Positions 41,821-50,282 of a stretch of DNA of 64,000 nucleotides are shown piece after piece. The position numbers were made by a program, and so were the translations under genes. The notes under the pieces were generated by a model. The model searched no databases, had not been told where the DNA came from, and saw only the letters and a list, made by a program, of their open reading frames with translations. The number at the start of each line of letters is the position of its first letter. Position 1 is the first letter of the stretch. Origin of the DNA: Stenotrophomonas maltophilia D457 (lineage in GTDB: Bacteria; Pseudomonadota; Gammaproteobacteria; Xanthomonadales; Xanthomonadaceae). Where the stretch lies: assembly GCF_000284595.1 (NCBI RefSeq), contig NC_017671.1, forward strand, positions 2,575,001-2,639,000. Direction: 5' to 3'.

Positions 41821-42297
41821 ATGGACCACATCCCCACGACGCCTGCAAGGGCCCTGGCCCAGCCGCCAGCTTCGGCACGCTGGCACCCCCGCTTCGATCT
41901 AGCCGGGGCCTGGCTGTCCCTGGCCTGCGCCGCCCATTGCATCGCCCTGCCCCTGCTGTTGGCCTTCGTGCCGGCAGCGATGATGGCGCTGCGCTCGTTC
42001 CAGCACCCCGGCCATGGAGCGATGACGGTGCTGCTGATGATGTCGCGCCGGGAATGGGTGTTTGCGCTGCTGGCCTCGTCGCTGGCCTTGGCGAGCACCT
42101 TGGCCGGGGTTCACCGGCATGGGCGCTGGCGACCTGCAAGGCTGGCCTGCGTCGGCGCCCTCCTGCTGTTGCCGGCCTCGCTATACCTGCCGCTGAAGGA
42201 ATCACTGCTCTGGCATGGCGTGGCGACAGCTGGTGGTGGCGTGCTGCTGGCATGCGCGCACATCGGCAACCGGCGCGCGCTGCACAACCGCCGGTAG
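41821..42297 (+). CDS. MerC-family membrane protein
   Basis: The 158-aa inner-membrane protein has four hydrophobic segments and the MerC signature CAAHCIALPLLL near residues 38-49. MerC imports Hg2+ in mer operons; chromosomal relatives beside Zur sites are more likely zinc-related. No other mer gene is near. The ATG lies two bases beyond the Zur-like box and has no Shine-Dalgarno, suggesting a leaderless or very short-leader mRNA. Its TAG stop is the GTAG head of a REP. Confidence 0.8.
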   Translation: MDHIPTTPARALAQPPASARWHPRFDLAGAWLSLACAAHCIALPLLLAFVPAAMMALRSFQHPGHGAMTVLLMMSRREWVFALLASSLALASTLAGVHRHGRWRPARLACVGALLLLPASLYLPLKESLLWHGVATAGGGVLLACAHIGNRRALHNRR

Positions 42298-42561
42298 TGC
42301 CGGCCGCTGGCCGGCAGCTGCGGGATCCCGGCAGCCGGCCAGCGGCCGGCTCTACCCCTCGATGCATGGGCCACGCATCAGGTGATACACAGCTGGTAGT
42401 GCCGGCCGCTGGCCGGCAGCCCCAGAGACCCGGCAGCCGGCCAGCGGCCGGCTCTACCCATCCATGCATGGGCCACGCATCAGGTGATACACAGCCGGTA
42501 GTGCCGGCCGCTGGCCGGCAGCCCCAGAGACCCGGCAGCCGGCCATCGGCCGGCGCTACCC
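42294..42561. repeat. BIME array of SMAG/REP pairs, 102-bp period
   Basis: GTAGTGCCGGCCGCTGGCCG begins at 42294, 42396 and 42498, exactly 102 bp apart. Each is followed by an inverted copy (GCCGGCCAGCGGCCGGCTCTAC; the third has CATC in place of CAGC and ends GCTACC). Between units is a conserved spacer including ATGCATGGGCCACGCATCAG. The array fills the gap between convergent genes. Confidence 0.9.
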
Positions 42562-42565
42562 CGCC

Positions 42566-43468
42566 TTATTCGTCAAACGGACGCTGGCCGAGCGTCTGCG
42601 TCACGTGGTCGACGAAACAGGTGATGCGCGCGGCCAGCGCGGTGTTGCGGTAGTACACCGCGTTGATCGGCTGGCGCACCTCCTGCGTCTGCTTGGCGAA
42701 CAACTGCACCAGGCGGCCGTCACGCCGGTCCTGGCGGGTCAGGAAGTCGGACAGGCAGGCGATGCCCAGCCCGGTCACCGCCATCTGCCGCAGTGTCTCG
42801 CCACTGGACGAAGCAATCGCCGGCTCAATCACGAAAGGGCCGCCATCGGCATCCTGCAGCGGCCACTCGTTCAACGAACTGGGCTGGGTGAAGCCAAGCA
42901 GGTCGTGCTCGCGCAGCTGCTCCACCCGCGTGGGCGCGCCACGCCGGCGCAGGTACTCGGGGCTGGCCACCACGCGGATGCGGCTGTGGCCGATGGGCCG
43001 CGCATGCAGGGTGGAATCGCGCAGCACGCCAATGCGGAACGCCACGTCGGTGCGCTTCTCGATCAGGTCGGTGATGCCTTCATTGGAATTCAGCTCCAGC
43101 TCCACCTGCGGGTGGCGCTCGCGGAAGCCCTCCAGCAACGGCACGATGACGTGCAGCATGAACGGCGTGGCGGCGTCTACGCGCAGGCGCCCGACCGGCT
43201 GCAGCCGCCGCGCGGCCATCTGTTCCTCGGCCTCGTCCACCGTGGCCAGGATCGTGCGCGCGTACTCCAGGAATGCGGCTCCCTCCTCGGTCAGCTCCAG
43301 CCGCCGCGTGGTCCGCCGCAGCAGCGTGGTCTGCAGCTTGTCCTCCAGCCGCGCCAAGGTGCGGCTGGTGGCGGAGATGGTCAGCTCCAGCTCTTCGGCC
43401 GCGGCAGTGATCGAACCGCTGTCGACCACGGCCACGAAGGCCTTCAGCTCATCCAGGGTGGTTTTCAT
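42566..43468 (-). CDS. LysR-family regulator, YafC-like
   Basis: The 300-aa regulator has an N-terminal winged helix (TTLDELKAFVAVVDSGSITA, ISATSRTLARLEDKLQTTLL) and a periplasmic-binding-like effector domain. It is divergent from dkgB with a 118-bp gap. E. coli yafC and dkgB show the same pairing, so local control of dkgB is the natural inference. Effector unknown. Confidence 0.88.
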   Translation of the reverse strand: MKTTLDELKAFVAVVDSGSITAAAEELELTISATSRTLARLEDKLQTTLLRRTTRRLELTEEGAAFLEYARTILATVDEAEEQMAARRLQPVGRLRVDAATPFMLHVIVPLLEGFRERHPQVELELNSNEGITDLIEKRTDVAFRIGVLRDSTLHARPIGHSRIRVVASPEYLRRRGAPTRVEQLREHDLLGFTQPSSLNEWPLQDADGGPFVIEPAIASSSGETLRQMAVTGLGIACLSDFLTRQDRRDGRLVQLFAKQTQEVRQPINAVYYRNTALAARITCFVDHVTQTLGQRPFDE

Positions 43469-43586
43469 TTTTTACCTCGGCGCAAAAGCATTTCCCGTAT
43501 ACACGGCTTAATCAACAAATGTAAAGCGCCCACACTTCGCCCTGTCCCGAGCCCACCGGCTCTCAACGAAGTCCCCGGAGTCCATC

Positions 43587-44390
43587 ATGAGCGTTCCTTC
43601 CTTTGGCGTCGGCACCTTCCGCCTGACCGGCCAGACCGTCATCGATTCGGTGCGCAACGCCCTCGACGTCGGCTACCGTGCGGTCGATACCGCGCAGATC
43701 TACGGCAACGAAGCCGACGTCGGCCAGGCCATCGCCGAATCCGGCGTCCCGCGCGACGAGCTGTTCCTGACCACCAAGATCTGGGTGGACAACTACGCCG
43801 CCGACAAGCTGATCCCGAGCCTGCGCGACAGCCTGGCCAAGCTGCGCACCGGGTACGTCGACCTGCTGCTGATCCATTGGCCGGCGCCGGGCAATGGCGT
43901 TGAACTGCGCGAGTACATGACCGCGCTGGCCGAAGCCAAATCGCTGGGCCTGACCCGTCAGATCGGCGTGTCCAACTTCAACATCGAACTGACCCGGCAG
44001 GCCATCGAGGTGGTCGGCGCTGGCGAGATCGCCACCAACCAGATCGAACTGAGCCCCTACCTGCAGAACCCGGCACTGACTGCCTTCCTGCAGGAACAAG
44101 GCATCACCGTCACCTCCTACATGACCCTGGCCTACGGCAAGGTGCTGAAGGACCCGGTGCTGGCCGCCATCGCCGACAAGCACCAGGCCACCGTCGCCCA
44201 GGTCGCGCTGGCGTGGGCGCTGCAGCGGGGTTACTCGGTCATCCCGTCCTCGACCAAGCGCGAGAACCTGGCGAGCAACCTGCTTGCCCAGGACCTGCAG
44301 CTGGATGCCGATGACATGGCCGCGATCGCCGCGCTTGACCGCAATGGCCGCGAAGTCGATCCGCCGGGCCTGGCCCCGGCCTGGGACTGA
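43587..44390 (+). CDS. dkgB: 2,5-didehydrogluconate / methylglyoxal reductase DkgB
   Basis: The 267-aa aldo-keto reductase has the catalytic tetrad D34, Y39, K64 and H97 ([19 protein letters not shown]) and the NADPH-binding [13 protein letters not shown] near its end. Length is typical of DkgB. It probably reduces methylglyoxal and other small carbonyls. CCGGAG lies upstream of the ATG. It heads a plus-strand cluster with a luciferase-like oxidoreductase 11 bases after its stop. Confidence 0.93.
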   Translation: MSVPSFGVGTFRLTGQTVIDSVRNALDVGYRAVDTAQIYGNEADVGQAIAESGVPRDELFLTTKIWVDNYAADKLIPSLRDSLAKLRTGYVDLLLIHWPAPGNGVELREYMTALAEAKSLGLTRQIGVSNFNIELTRQAIEVVGAGEIATNQIELSPYLQNPALTAFLQEQGITVTSYMTLAYGKVLKDPVLAAIADKHQATVAQVALAWALQRGYSVIPSSTKRENLASNLLAQDLQLDADDMAAIAALDRNGREVDPPGLAPAWD

Positions 44391-44401
44391 GGAGCCTCGC
44401 C

Positions 44402-45376
44402 ATGGGCAGTGCGTTGACGCGGCTGCAGGCCGGTGGTTTCAGCATCGGCATCGAAGCACCGCTGGACAATGACTGGACGCCGCTGGGCGAACAGGCACGA
44501 CACGCCGCGCGACGCCTGCCCGGCGAACCGGACCTGCAGCGCCATGCGGAACTGGCACGGTTGGCCGACCGCCTCGGCTTCCGTGCGCTGTGGGTACGCG
44601 ACGTGCCGGTGTACGACCCGGCCTTCGGCGATGCCGCACAGGTGTTCGAGGTGTTCAGTTACCTCGGCTACCTGGCCGGCATCACCGAGCACATCCTGCT
44701 GGGTACCGGCGCGGTGGTGCTGCCGATCCGCGAGCCGTTGCTGACCCTGAAGTCGGCACGCAGCGTGCAGCGGCTGAGCGGTGACCGCCTGCTGCTGGGC
44801 GTGGCCAGTGGCGACCGCCCGGTGGAGTACCCGCTGTTCGGCCGCGACTTCGACAGCCGTGGCAGCCGCTTCCGCGAGCACATCGCACTGCTGCGCGAAG
44901 GCGCTGCCGCGCACCTGCCGCAGGGCCTGGACGTGCTGCCCGCGGATGGCCCGGCCCTGCCGCTGTTCGTGGCCGGCCTGGCCCAGCAGCAACCGGCGTG
45001 GATCGGCCAGCACATGGATGGCTGCCTGGCCTACCCGGGCACGCCGCAGGACCATGTACAACGCGTGGCGGCCTGGCGCGCCGTGGCCGGCAACAAGCCC
45101 TATGCCAGCTTCATCCACCTGGACCTGGTGGCCGATGCCGATGCTCCTCTGCAGCGCTGGCGCTTCGGCCTGCGCGGCGGCCGCAACGCCCTGCTGGCCG
45201 AACTGCACGCCATGCGGGCGGCCGGTGTCGACCACATCGGCCTGCAGTTCCGCCGCAACGAACGGCCGTTGGCCGAAACCTTCCACGAAATCGCCGAGTA
45301 CGTGCTGCCGCACTTCCCGGCCCACGCCGGCGCCGCTGTGCCGCATGCCCCGCTTGCCGCCCCCGCGACGGCCTGA
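44402..45376 (+). CDS. LLM-class (luciferase-like) oxidoreductase
   Basis: The 324-aa protein is a TIM-barrel F420- or flavin-dependent oxidoreductase by pattern: LARLADRLGFRALWVRDVPVYDPAFG, then LGTGAVVLPIREPLLTLKSA and RLLLGVASGDRP. It follows dkgB by 11 bases (GGAG before ATG) and precedes the cyclase gene, so it is probably co-transcribed with both. Substrate unknown. Length is normal for the shorter LLM family. Confidence 0.87.
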   Translation: MGSALTRLQAGGFSIGIEAPLDNDWTPLGEQARHAARRLPGEPDLQRHAELARLADRLGFRALWVRDVPVYDPAFGDAAQVFEVFSYLGYLAGITEHILLGTGAVVLPIREPLLTLKSARSVQRLSGDRLLLGVASGDRPVEYPLFGRDFDSRGSRFREHIALLREGAAAHLPQGLDVLPADGPALPLFVAGLAQQQPAWIGQHMDGCLAYPGTPQDHVQRVAAWRAVAGNKPYASFIHLDLVADADAPLQRWRFGLRGGRNALLAELHAMRAAGVDHIGLQFRRNERPLAETFHEIAEYVLPHFPAHAGAAVPHAPLAAPATA

Positions 45377-45395
45377 CAATTACCGGAGCTTTGCC

Positions 45396-46334
45396 ATGAA
45401 GATGAAGACCCTGGCTGCGCTAGCGCTGGCCACCCTGCCGCTGTCCTTCCAGGCCACCGCCGAGGACTGGTACCCCTCTGCCTACGGCGCCAACGACGAG
45501 ATTGGCGCGGCCAACCTGCTGACCGCCGACGTGGTCAAGCACGCGGTCTCGCTGGTCAGGACCGGCAAGACCTATCCGCTGGCGGTGCCGGCGGACAAGA
45601 ACCTGCCCGCGTTCCGCCACCGCAGCTTCCGCCTGTACAACGTGCAGGTCGGCCAGCAGGCTGGCAAGTCGCTGGGCCCCAACAAGTTCACCTTCAACGA
45701 TGAACTGGTGAACGCCTGGACCGGCGTTGGCACCCAGCTCAACGGCATCGGCCATATCGGCATCGACAACGTCTACTACAACGACAACAAGGCCGCCGAC
45801 TTCGTCACCGTGGACGGGGTGCGCAAGCTTGGCGTCGAGAAGGTGCCGCCGATGGTCACCCGTGGCGTCGTGCTGGACATGACCACGTACTACGGCAAGG
45901 CGATCGTGCCCGGCGGCACCGAGTTCACCGTGGCCGACATCCAGGCCGTGCTGAAGAACCAGGGGCTGCGCCTGCGCAAGGGCGACGTGGTGCTGTTCAA
46001 CACCGGCTGGCTGGAACTGATCGGCAAGGACGACAAACAGTTCCTGGAAGTGGAACCGGGTATCGGCATGGAGGCGGCGAAGTGGCTGGCCGACCAGGGC
46101 ATCGTCGCCTTCGGTGGCGACACCTGGGCCTCGGAGGTCTACCCGAACCCGAACGGTGCCGAGGAGTTCCCGATCAACCAGTACATGCTGGCCAAGCGTG
46201 GCATCTACAACCTGGAGCTGATCGACAGCCGTGCCCTGGTGCGCGACAAGGCCTGGGAATTCCTGTTCGTGCTCGGCCAGCCGCTCTACGTCGGTTCGAC
46301 CCAGGTCAACATCAACCCGGTGGCAATCCGATGA
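45396..46334 (+). CDS. Exported cyclase-family (PF04199) protein
   Basis: The 312-aa protein has a signal peptide (MKMKTLAALALATLPLSFQA-TA) and the cyclase/kynurenine-formamidase fold (NEIGAANLLT-like start DEIGAANLLT; GDVVLFNTGW; GDTWASEVYPNPNG). The usual metal motif HxGTHxD reads GVGTQLNGIGHIGID here, so the first His and the Asp are replaced. This is either a subfamily with different ligands or loss of metal binding. CGGAG precedes the ATG. It overlaps the next gene by ATGA. Periplasmic location is unusual relative to kynurenine formamidase. Confidence 0.82.
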   Translation: MKMKTLAALALATLPLSFQATAEDWYPSAYGANDEIGAANLLTADVVKHAVSLVRTGKTYPLAVPADKNLPAFRHRSFRLYNVQVGQQAGKSLGPNKFTFNDELVNAWTGVGTQLNGIGHIGIDNVYYNDNKAADFVTVDGVRKLGVEKVPPMVTRGVVLDMTTYYGKAIVPGGTEFTVADIQAVLKNQGLRLRKGDVVLFNTGWLELIGKDDKQFLEVEPGIGMEAAKWLADQGIVAFGGDTWASEVYPNPNGAEEFPINQYMLAKRGIYNLELIDSRALVRDKAWEFLFVLGQPLYVGSTQVNINPVAIR

Positions 46335-46654
46335 ACACCGCCGCTGACCTTCCCGTGTTCGCCGGCCGCCGCTTCCGCGTCAGCTATGACGGCCTGGCCG
46401 CCGACAATGTCTACAGCGCCGATGGCCGCCACGTGCAGTACGCCATCGTCTCTGGCGCCTATGCCGGTGCGCAGGGCGAAGCCGCCTGTGAGTGGCAGCG
46501 GATCAGCGACGGGGTCTATGCCATTTCGTGGCAGGAATCCGATGGCGCTACGGTCGTGCATGTCGATGACTTCGCGGGCGGGCATTCGCTGGCCTGGTTC
46601 ACCGCCACCGATGGCAGTTTCCATCGCATGCAAGGGCCGCTGGCAGCGCTGTGA
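46331..46654 (+). CDS. MoaF-like small protein
   Basis: The 107-aa protein fits the lipocalin-like MoaF family: FAGRRFRVSYDGLAADNVYS, YAIVSGAYAGAQGEAACEWQ, DGVYAISWQESDGATVVHVDD. It has no signal peptide. It is coupled to the cyclase gene by a 4-bp overlap. Such small barrels often bind small organic molecules; the ligand here is unknown. Confidence 0.78.
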   Translation: MNTAADLPVFAGRRFRVSYDGLAADNVYSADGRHVQYAIVSGAYAGAQGEAACEWQRISDGVYAISWQESDGATVVHVDDFAGGHSLAWFTATDGSFHRMQGPLAAL

Positions 46655-46680
46655 TGCCGGCCAGCGGCCGGCGGACGGAA

Positions 46681-46698
46681 CATTACAGATCGGTAATG
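46681..46698. promoter_or_regulatory. Candidate cop box
   Basis: CATTACAGATCGGTAATG is a perfect inverted repeat (CATTAC/GTAATG, six-base spacer), 70 bases upstream of copC. The half-site resembles sites of CopR/CusR-type regulators. The response regulator encoded 1.4 kb downstream is the likely binder. A partial REP palindrome lies just before it at 46655-46673. Confidence 0.5.
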
Positions 46699-46707
46699 CA
46701 GGGGTCA

Positions 46708-46728
46708 GGGCAGCGAAAGGCGCTGCCC
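46708..46728 (+). promoter_or_regulatory. Hairpin in the copC leader
   Basis: GGGCAGCG and CGCTGCCC form a perfect 8-bp stem around AAAGG, between the cop box and the copC start. No T-tract follows. It may stabilise the transcript or influence translation. Confidence 0.4.
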
Positions 46729-46767
46729 TCCACCCTGTGGGCCATGTCTTCCACAGGTGTCCCACGC

Positions 46768-47145
46768 ATGGCCCGTCCCCTGCTCCGCTCCACCGCCCTT
46801 GTTGTCCTCGTCTCCGGCCTCGCGGTTGCGCCGCTGGCCCTGGCCCATCCCAGCCTGGTGCGCTCGACGCCGGCCGCCGACGCGACCGTGGCGCCGGCCA
46901 GCCAGATCGAGCTGCAGTTCAGCGAGAAGGTGATGCCGCGTGCCACCCGCGTCGAACTGAGCATGGACCATGGCCGCATGAAGATGGCCATGCCCACCAC
47001 TGCGCAGGAGCTCTCCGAAGATGGCCACACCCTGCGCGCACGCTTCGCCAAGCCCTTGCCGGCAGGCAGCTACGCACTGCAGTGGCGCGCGGTGGGCCAG
47101 GACAGCCACCCGATCACTGGCACGTACCGTTTCACCGTGAAATAA
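46768..47145 (+). CDS. copC: Periplasmic copper-binding protein CopC
   Basis: The 125-aa protein has a signal peptide ending ALA-H, so the mature chain starts with His27 (HPSLVRSTPAAD), the N-terminal Cu(II) ligand of CopC. The second conserved His lies in GQDSHPITGTYRF. A Met-containing MDHGRMKMAMP stretch can bind Cu(I). It should carry copper in the periplasm and hand it to CopD, whose gene follows by 10 bases. An ATG at 46744 is a less likely start. Confidence 0.92.
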   Translation: MARPLLRSTALVVLVSGLAVAPLALAHPSLVRSTPAADATVAPASQIELQFSEKVMPRATRVELSMDHGRMKMAMPTTAQELSEDGHTLRARFAKPLPAGSYALQWRAVGQDSHPITGTYRFTVK

Positions 47146-47155
47146 GGCTGCCATC

Positions 47156-48040
47156 GTGGCCGAGCTCTCGCCGTATGCGCTGCGGCTGGCACTGTACCTG
47201 GTGCTGATGCTGCTGTTCGGGCGGATGCTGTTCGTCCGTCCGGGGCTGCCGCGCGGCGTCTCGCTGGCGCTCGCCCTGATCGCGTTGGCCGTGGTGGTCA
47301 CCGATGCCATCACCCGCTTGACCGGTGTGCTCGGCATCGCGCCGGCCGACATCGACCCTGCAACGGCGCACTGGTTCCTCACCGGTACGCCGGTGGGTAA
47401 AGCCGGCCTGCTGCGTACCGCGGCGGTGCTGGCGATGCTGCCCCTGCTGGCATTCGCCACGCCGCTGCCGGGCCTGCGCCGCGTGGCCCTGCTCGCTTTG
47501 TCTGCCACGGCGTTGGCCAGCCTGTCCTGGAACGGCCACGCCGCTGCGGGCGATGGGTTCGGCGGCACCTTGCGGCTGCTGGCCGGCATCGTGCACCTGC
47601 TGGCCGCCGGTGCCTGGGTCGGCGCGATCGCCGCCATCCTGCAGTTGGCGCTGCGTCCACAGGGCCTGCGCCTGCGCGAGCGCACCTACGAGTTGTGGCG
47701 GGCCGCGCACAGCTTCGCCCTGCCGGGCACGGTCATCGTCGCCCTGCTGGCAATGACCGGCACCTATACCTATGTCGATCTCGGCGGTTCCGTGCAGACC
47801 CTGACCGGTACCGCGCATGGGCGCTGGCTGCTGCTCAAGCTGGCCCTGGTGGTCGGCATGCTGGGGTTGGCGGCGCTGCATCGCTGGCGATTGGTACCGG
47901 CCTTGGCCACCTCCATCCACGACGGCTGGCAACCGCGGCCGCTGCGTTCCCTGCGCCACAGCCTGGCCTGCGAGTCGGTGCTGGCCGTGCTGGTGCTGGC
48001 CTGCGTGGCGGTGCTTGGTACGCTGGACCCGTTGGCGTGA
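47156..48040 (+). CDS. copD: Copper homeostasis membrane protein CopD
   Basis: The 294-aa inner-membrane protein has about eight spans with the family histidines in SWNGHAAAGD, GIVHLLAAGAWVGA and WRAAHSF. It takes copper from CopC toward the cytoplasm. It starts with GTG at 47156 after AAGG. The two-component genes follow after 45 bp in the same direction. Confidence 0.9.
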   Translation: MAELSPYALRLALYLVLMLLFGRMLFVRPGLPRGVSLALALIALAVVVTDAITRLTGVLGIAPADIDPATAHWFLTGTPVGKAGLLRTAAVLAMLPLLAFATPLPGLRRVALLALSATALASLSWNGHAAAGDGFGGTLRLLAGIVHLLAAGAWVGAIAAILQLALRPQGLRLRERTYELWRAAHSFALPGTVIVALLAMTGTYTYVDLGGSVQTLTGTAHGRWLLLKLALVVGMLGLAALHRWRLVPALATSIHDGWQPRPLRSLRHSLACESVLAVLVLACVAVLGTLDPLA

Positions 48041-48085
48041 GCCTGCGCAGCCAGCCCACGTGCAAGCTGCGATGATGGGCGCATC

Positions 48086-48784
48086 ATGAAACTGCTGATC
48101 GTCGAAGACGAACCCAAGACCGGCAACTACCTGCGCCAGGGCCTGATCGAAGCCGGCTACGTGGTCGATCTCGCCTGCAACGGCGTCGACGGGCTGCACC
48201 TGGCCGGCAGCGGCGAGTACCAACTGATCATTCTCGATGTGATGCTGCCCGGCCTGGATGGCTGGAACGTGCTGTCGCGGTTGCGCGACGGAGGGTGGCA
48301 GACACCGGTGCTGTTCCTGACCGCGCGCAGCAGCATCGCCGACCGCGTGCAGGGCCTGGAACTGGGCGCCGATGACTACCTGGCCAAGCCGTTCGCCTTC
48401 GCCGAGCTGCTGGCGCGGGTGCGCACCCTGCTGCGTCGCGGCCAGGCACAACCGCAGGCCGAGCGCATCATCATCGCCGACCTGGTGGTGGATACCCTGC
48501 GCCGCCGGGTCGAACGCGGCGGCCAGCGCATCGCCCTCAGCCAGAAGGAATACACCCTGCTGGAGCTGCTGGCGCGTCGCCAGGGCGAAGTGCTGCCACG
48601 CTCGCTGATCGCCTCGCAGGTGTGGGACATGAACTTCGACAGCGACACCAACGTGATCGACGTGGCGATCCGCCGCCTGCGCGCGAAGATCGACGATGAC
48701 TTCGATGCCAAGCTGATCGTCACCGTGCGCGGCATGGGCTATGTGCTGGAGGCGCCGGACGACGGTGCCGTGCACAGCGGATGA
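48086..48784 (+). CDS. Heavy-metal response regulator (CopR/CusR type)
   Basis: The 232-aa OmpR-type regulator has acidic pocket VEDEP, phospho-acceptor Asp51 ([12 protein letters not shown]), TKPF-equivalent AKPF, and a winged-helix DNA-binding domain ([44 protein letters not shown]). It closely fits the heavy-metal regulator family CusR/CopR. Kinase gene overlaps by ATGA. The cop box before copC is its probable target. Confidence 0.92.
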   Translation: MKLLIVEDEPKTGNYLRQGLIEAGYVVDLACNGVDGLHLAGSGEYQLIILDVMLPGLDGWNVLSRLRDGGWQTPVLFLTARSSIADRVQGLELGADDYLAKPFAFAELLARVRTLLRRGQAQPQAERIIIADLVVDTLRRRVERGGQRIALSQKEYTLLELLARRQGEVLPRSLIASQVWDMNFDSDTNVIDVAIRRLRAKIDDDFDAKLIVTVRGMGYVLEAPDDGAVHSG

Positions 48785-50148
48785 GCCTGCGTCGTTCCAT
48801 CGCGGTACGGCTGACACTGCTGTTCGCCATCGTGGCCACGCTGGTGCTGGCCGCATTGGGCGTGGCGATCTATGTCAGCGCCCGCCATGATCTTGTTGCC
48901 CAGGACTTCATCGAACTGGAAAACAAGGTCGCGTTGATCCGCGACCTCGCTGACAATGGGCCTGCCGCCGCGCGCGGACCGCGGTTGGCAGAGGCGCTCG
49001 GCCATCATCCGGATATCGCCTTCCACATTGTTGATGGGAGCGGAACCGTACTGTTCTCCACTGCGCCGGCACTGCTGCGCGAGCATGCACGCAGCCAGCC
49101 CATCGACGCCGCGCCACGGCGGCACGACTGGATCCTCACCGATGGTCGCTGCATGCATGCCCTGCACCTGCGCCAGACGCTGGCCGACGGCAGCCAGCTG
49201 GTGACCCTGCTGGCCATTGATGACAACCGTCACGCCGACTTCCTGGAGCGCTTCCGCCACCTGCTGGCAATCGCCATCATCGGCGCCGCGGTGGCCAGCA
49301 GCCTGCTCGGCGGCTACGTGGTGCGGCGCACGCTGCGGCCGCTGCGCACGCTGGCCGATGAGGCAAGGCAGATCACCGCTGGCCGGCTGCAGCGCCGCCT
49401 GAGCGCGCGCAGTGCACCGACCGAACTGGAGCAGCTGGCGCAGACCCTCAACGGCATGCTGGCACGCCTGCAGCAGGACTTCGCGCGGCTGACCGAATTC
49501 TCCGGTGATCTCGCCCACGAGCTGCGCACGCCCATCACCAATATGCTCACCCAGGTGCAGGTGGTGCTGGCGCACCCGCGCAGCAACGAGGCCTACCGCG
49601 AGACGCTGGCGTCGTGTGCCGAGGAACTGCAGCAGCTGGCACAGACCGTGGGCGACCTGCTGTACCTGGCGCAGGCCGAAGCACCGGGCGCGCTGCCTTC
49701 GCGCGAGCCGGTGGCGCTGGATGGGGTGGTGGATTCGCTGCTCGAGTTCTACGAGCTGCTGGCCGAGGACCGGCAGTTGACCCTGCGCCGCGAAGGTGTG
49801 GCGAGCGTGGAAGGCAACCGCCTGATGCTGCACCGGGCGATTGCCAACCTGCTGTCCAACGCGTTGAAGCACGCCGCTGCCGGCAGCGAGGTGCGGGTAC
49901 GGCTGGCCGAGGCCGATGGCGTGTGCAGGGTCAGCGTGCACAACGTCGGCACGCCGATTTCCGCCGAAGCGCTGCCGCGCCTGTTCGATCGGTTCTACCG
50001 CGGCGAGCGTGGCCGACACGAAGGTGCGGGGCTGGGCCTGGCGATCACCCGCGCGATTGCACAGGCGCATGGCGGCAGCGTGAGTGTTGCGTCCGATGAC
50101 ACCGGCACCGTGTTCGAGCTGGTGCTGCCGGGCGCCGCAGCCCGGTAG
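48781..50148 (+). CDS. Heavy-metal sensor histidine kinase (CopS/CusS type)
   Basis: The 455-aa kinase has two membrane helices (about 10-33 and 160-185) around a ~125-residue periplasmic sensor, a HAMP domain, His246 in [13 protein letters not shown]-box [15 protein letters not shown] and G-boxes. This is the CusS/CopS layout for periplasmic copper or silver sensing. It is translationally coupled to the regulator. Its TAG stop is part of the GTAG head of a REP. Confidence 0.92.
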   Translation: MSLRRSIAVRLTLLFAIVATLVLAALGVAIYVSARHDLVAQDFIELENKVALIRDLADNGPAAARGPRLAEALGHHPDIAFHIVDGSGTVLFSTAPALLREHARSQPIDAAPRRHDWILTDGRCMHALHLRQTLADGSQLVTLLAIDDNRHADFLERFRHLLAIAIIGAAVASSLLGGYVVRRTLRPLRTLADEARQITAGRLQRRLSARSAPTELEQLAQTLNGMLARLQQDFARLTEFSGDLAHELRTPITNMLTQVQVVLAHPRSNEAYRETLASCAEELQQLAQTVGDLLYLAQAEAPGALPSREPVALDGVVDSLLEFYELLAEDRQLTLRREGVASVEGNRLMLHRAIANLLSNALKHAAAGSEVRVRLAEADGVCRVSVHNVGTPISAEALPRLFDRFYRGERGRHEGAGLGLAITRAIAQAHGGSVSVASDDTGTVFELVLPGAAAR

Positions 50149-50282
50149 TGCCGGCCGCCGGCCGGCCCCCCCCCCCGGGGTACATCAAGCGCATTGCGGT
50201 TGCCGGCCAGCGGCCGGCACTACCCTCTGCGGTCGGACGGCTTCGCGTGCCGCTCCGGCAGTGCCGGCCGCTGGCCGGCAAC
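50145..50282. repeat. Three SMAG/REP palindromes with a C11 tract
   Basis: Elements lie at 50145 (GTAGTGCCGGCCGCCGGCCG), inverted at 50200-50223 and forward at 50258-50282. The first is followed by eleven Cs at 50166-50176. Two protein ends use them: the kinase stop TAG at 50146 and the LysR stop TAG (minus) at 50220-50222. The third element is coding, forming the tail of LysR. Confidence 0.85.

Noticed and set aside
41821..42297. Mercury resistance (mer) operon
   Set aside because: Only a MerC-family protein is present; no merR, merT, merP or merA, and the promoter carries a Zur-like box.
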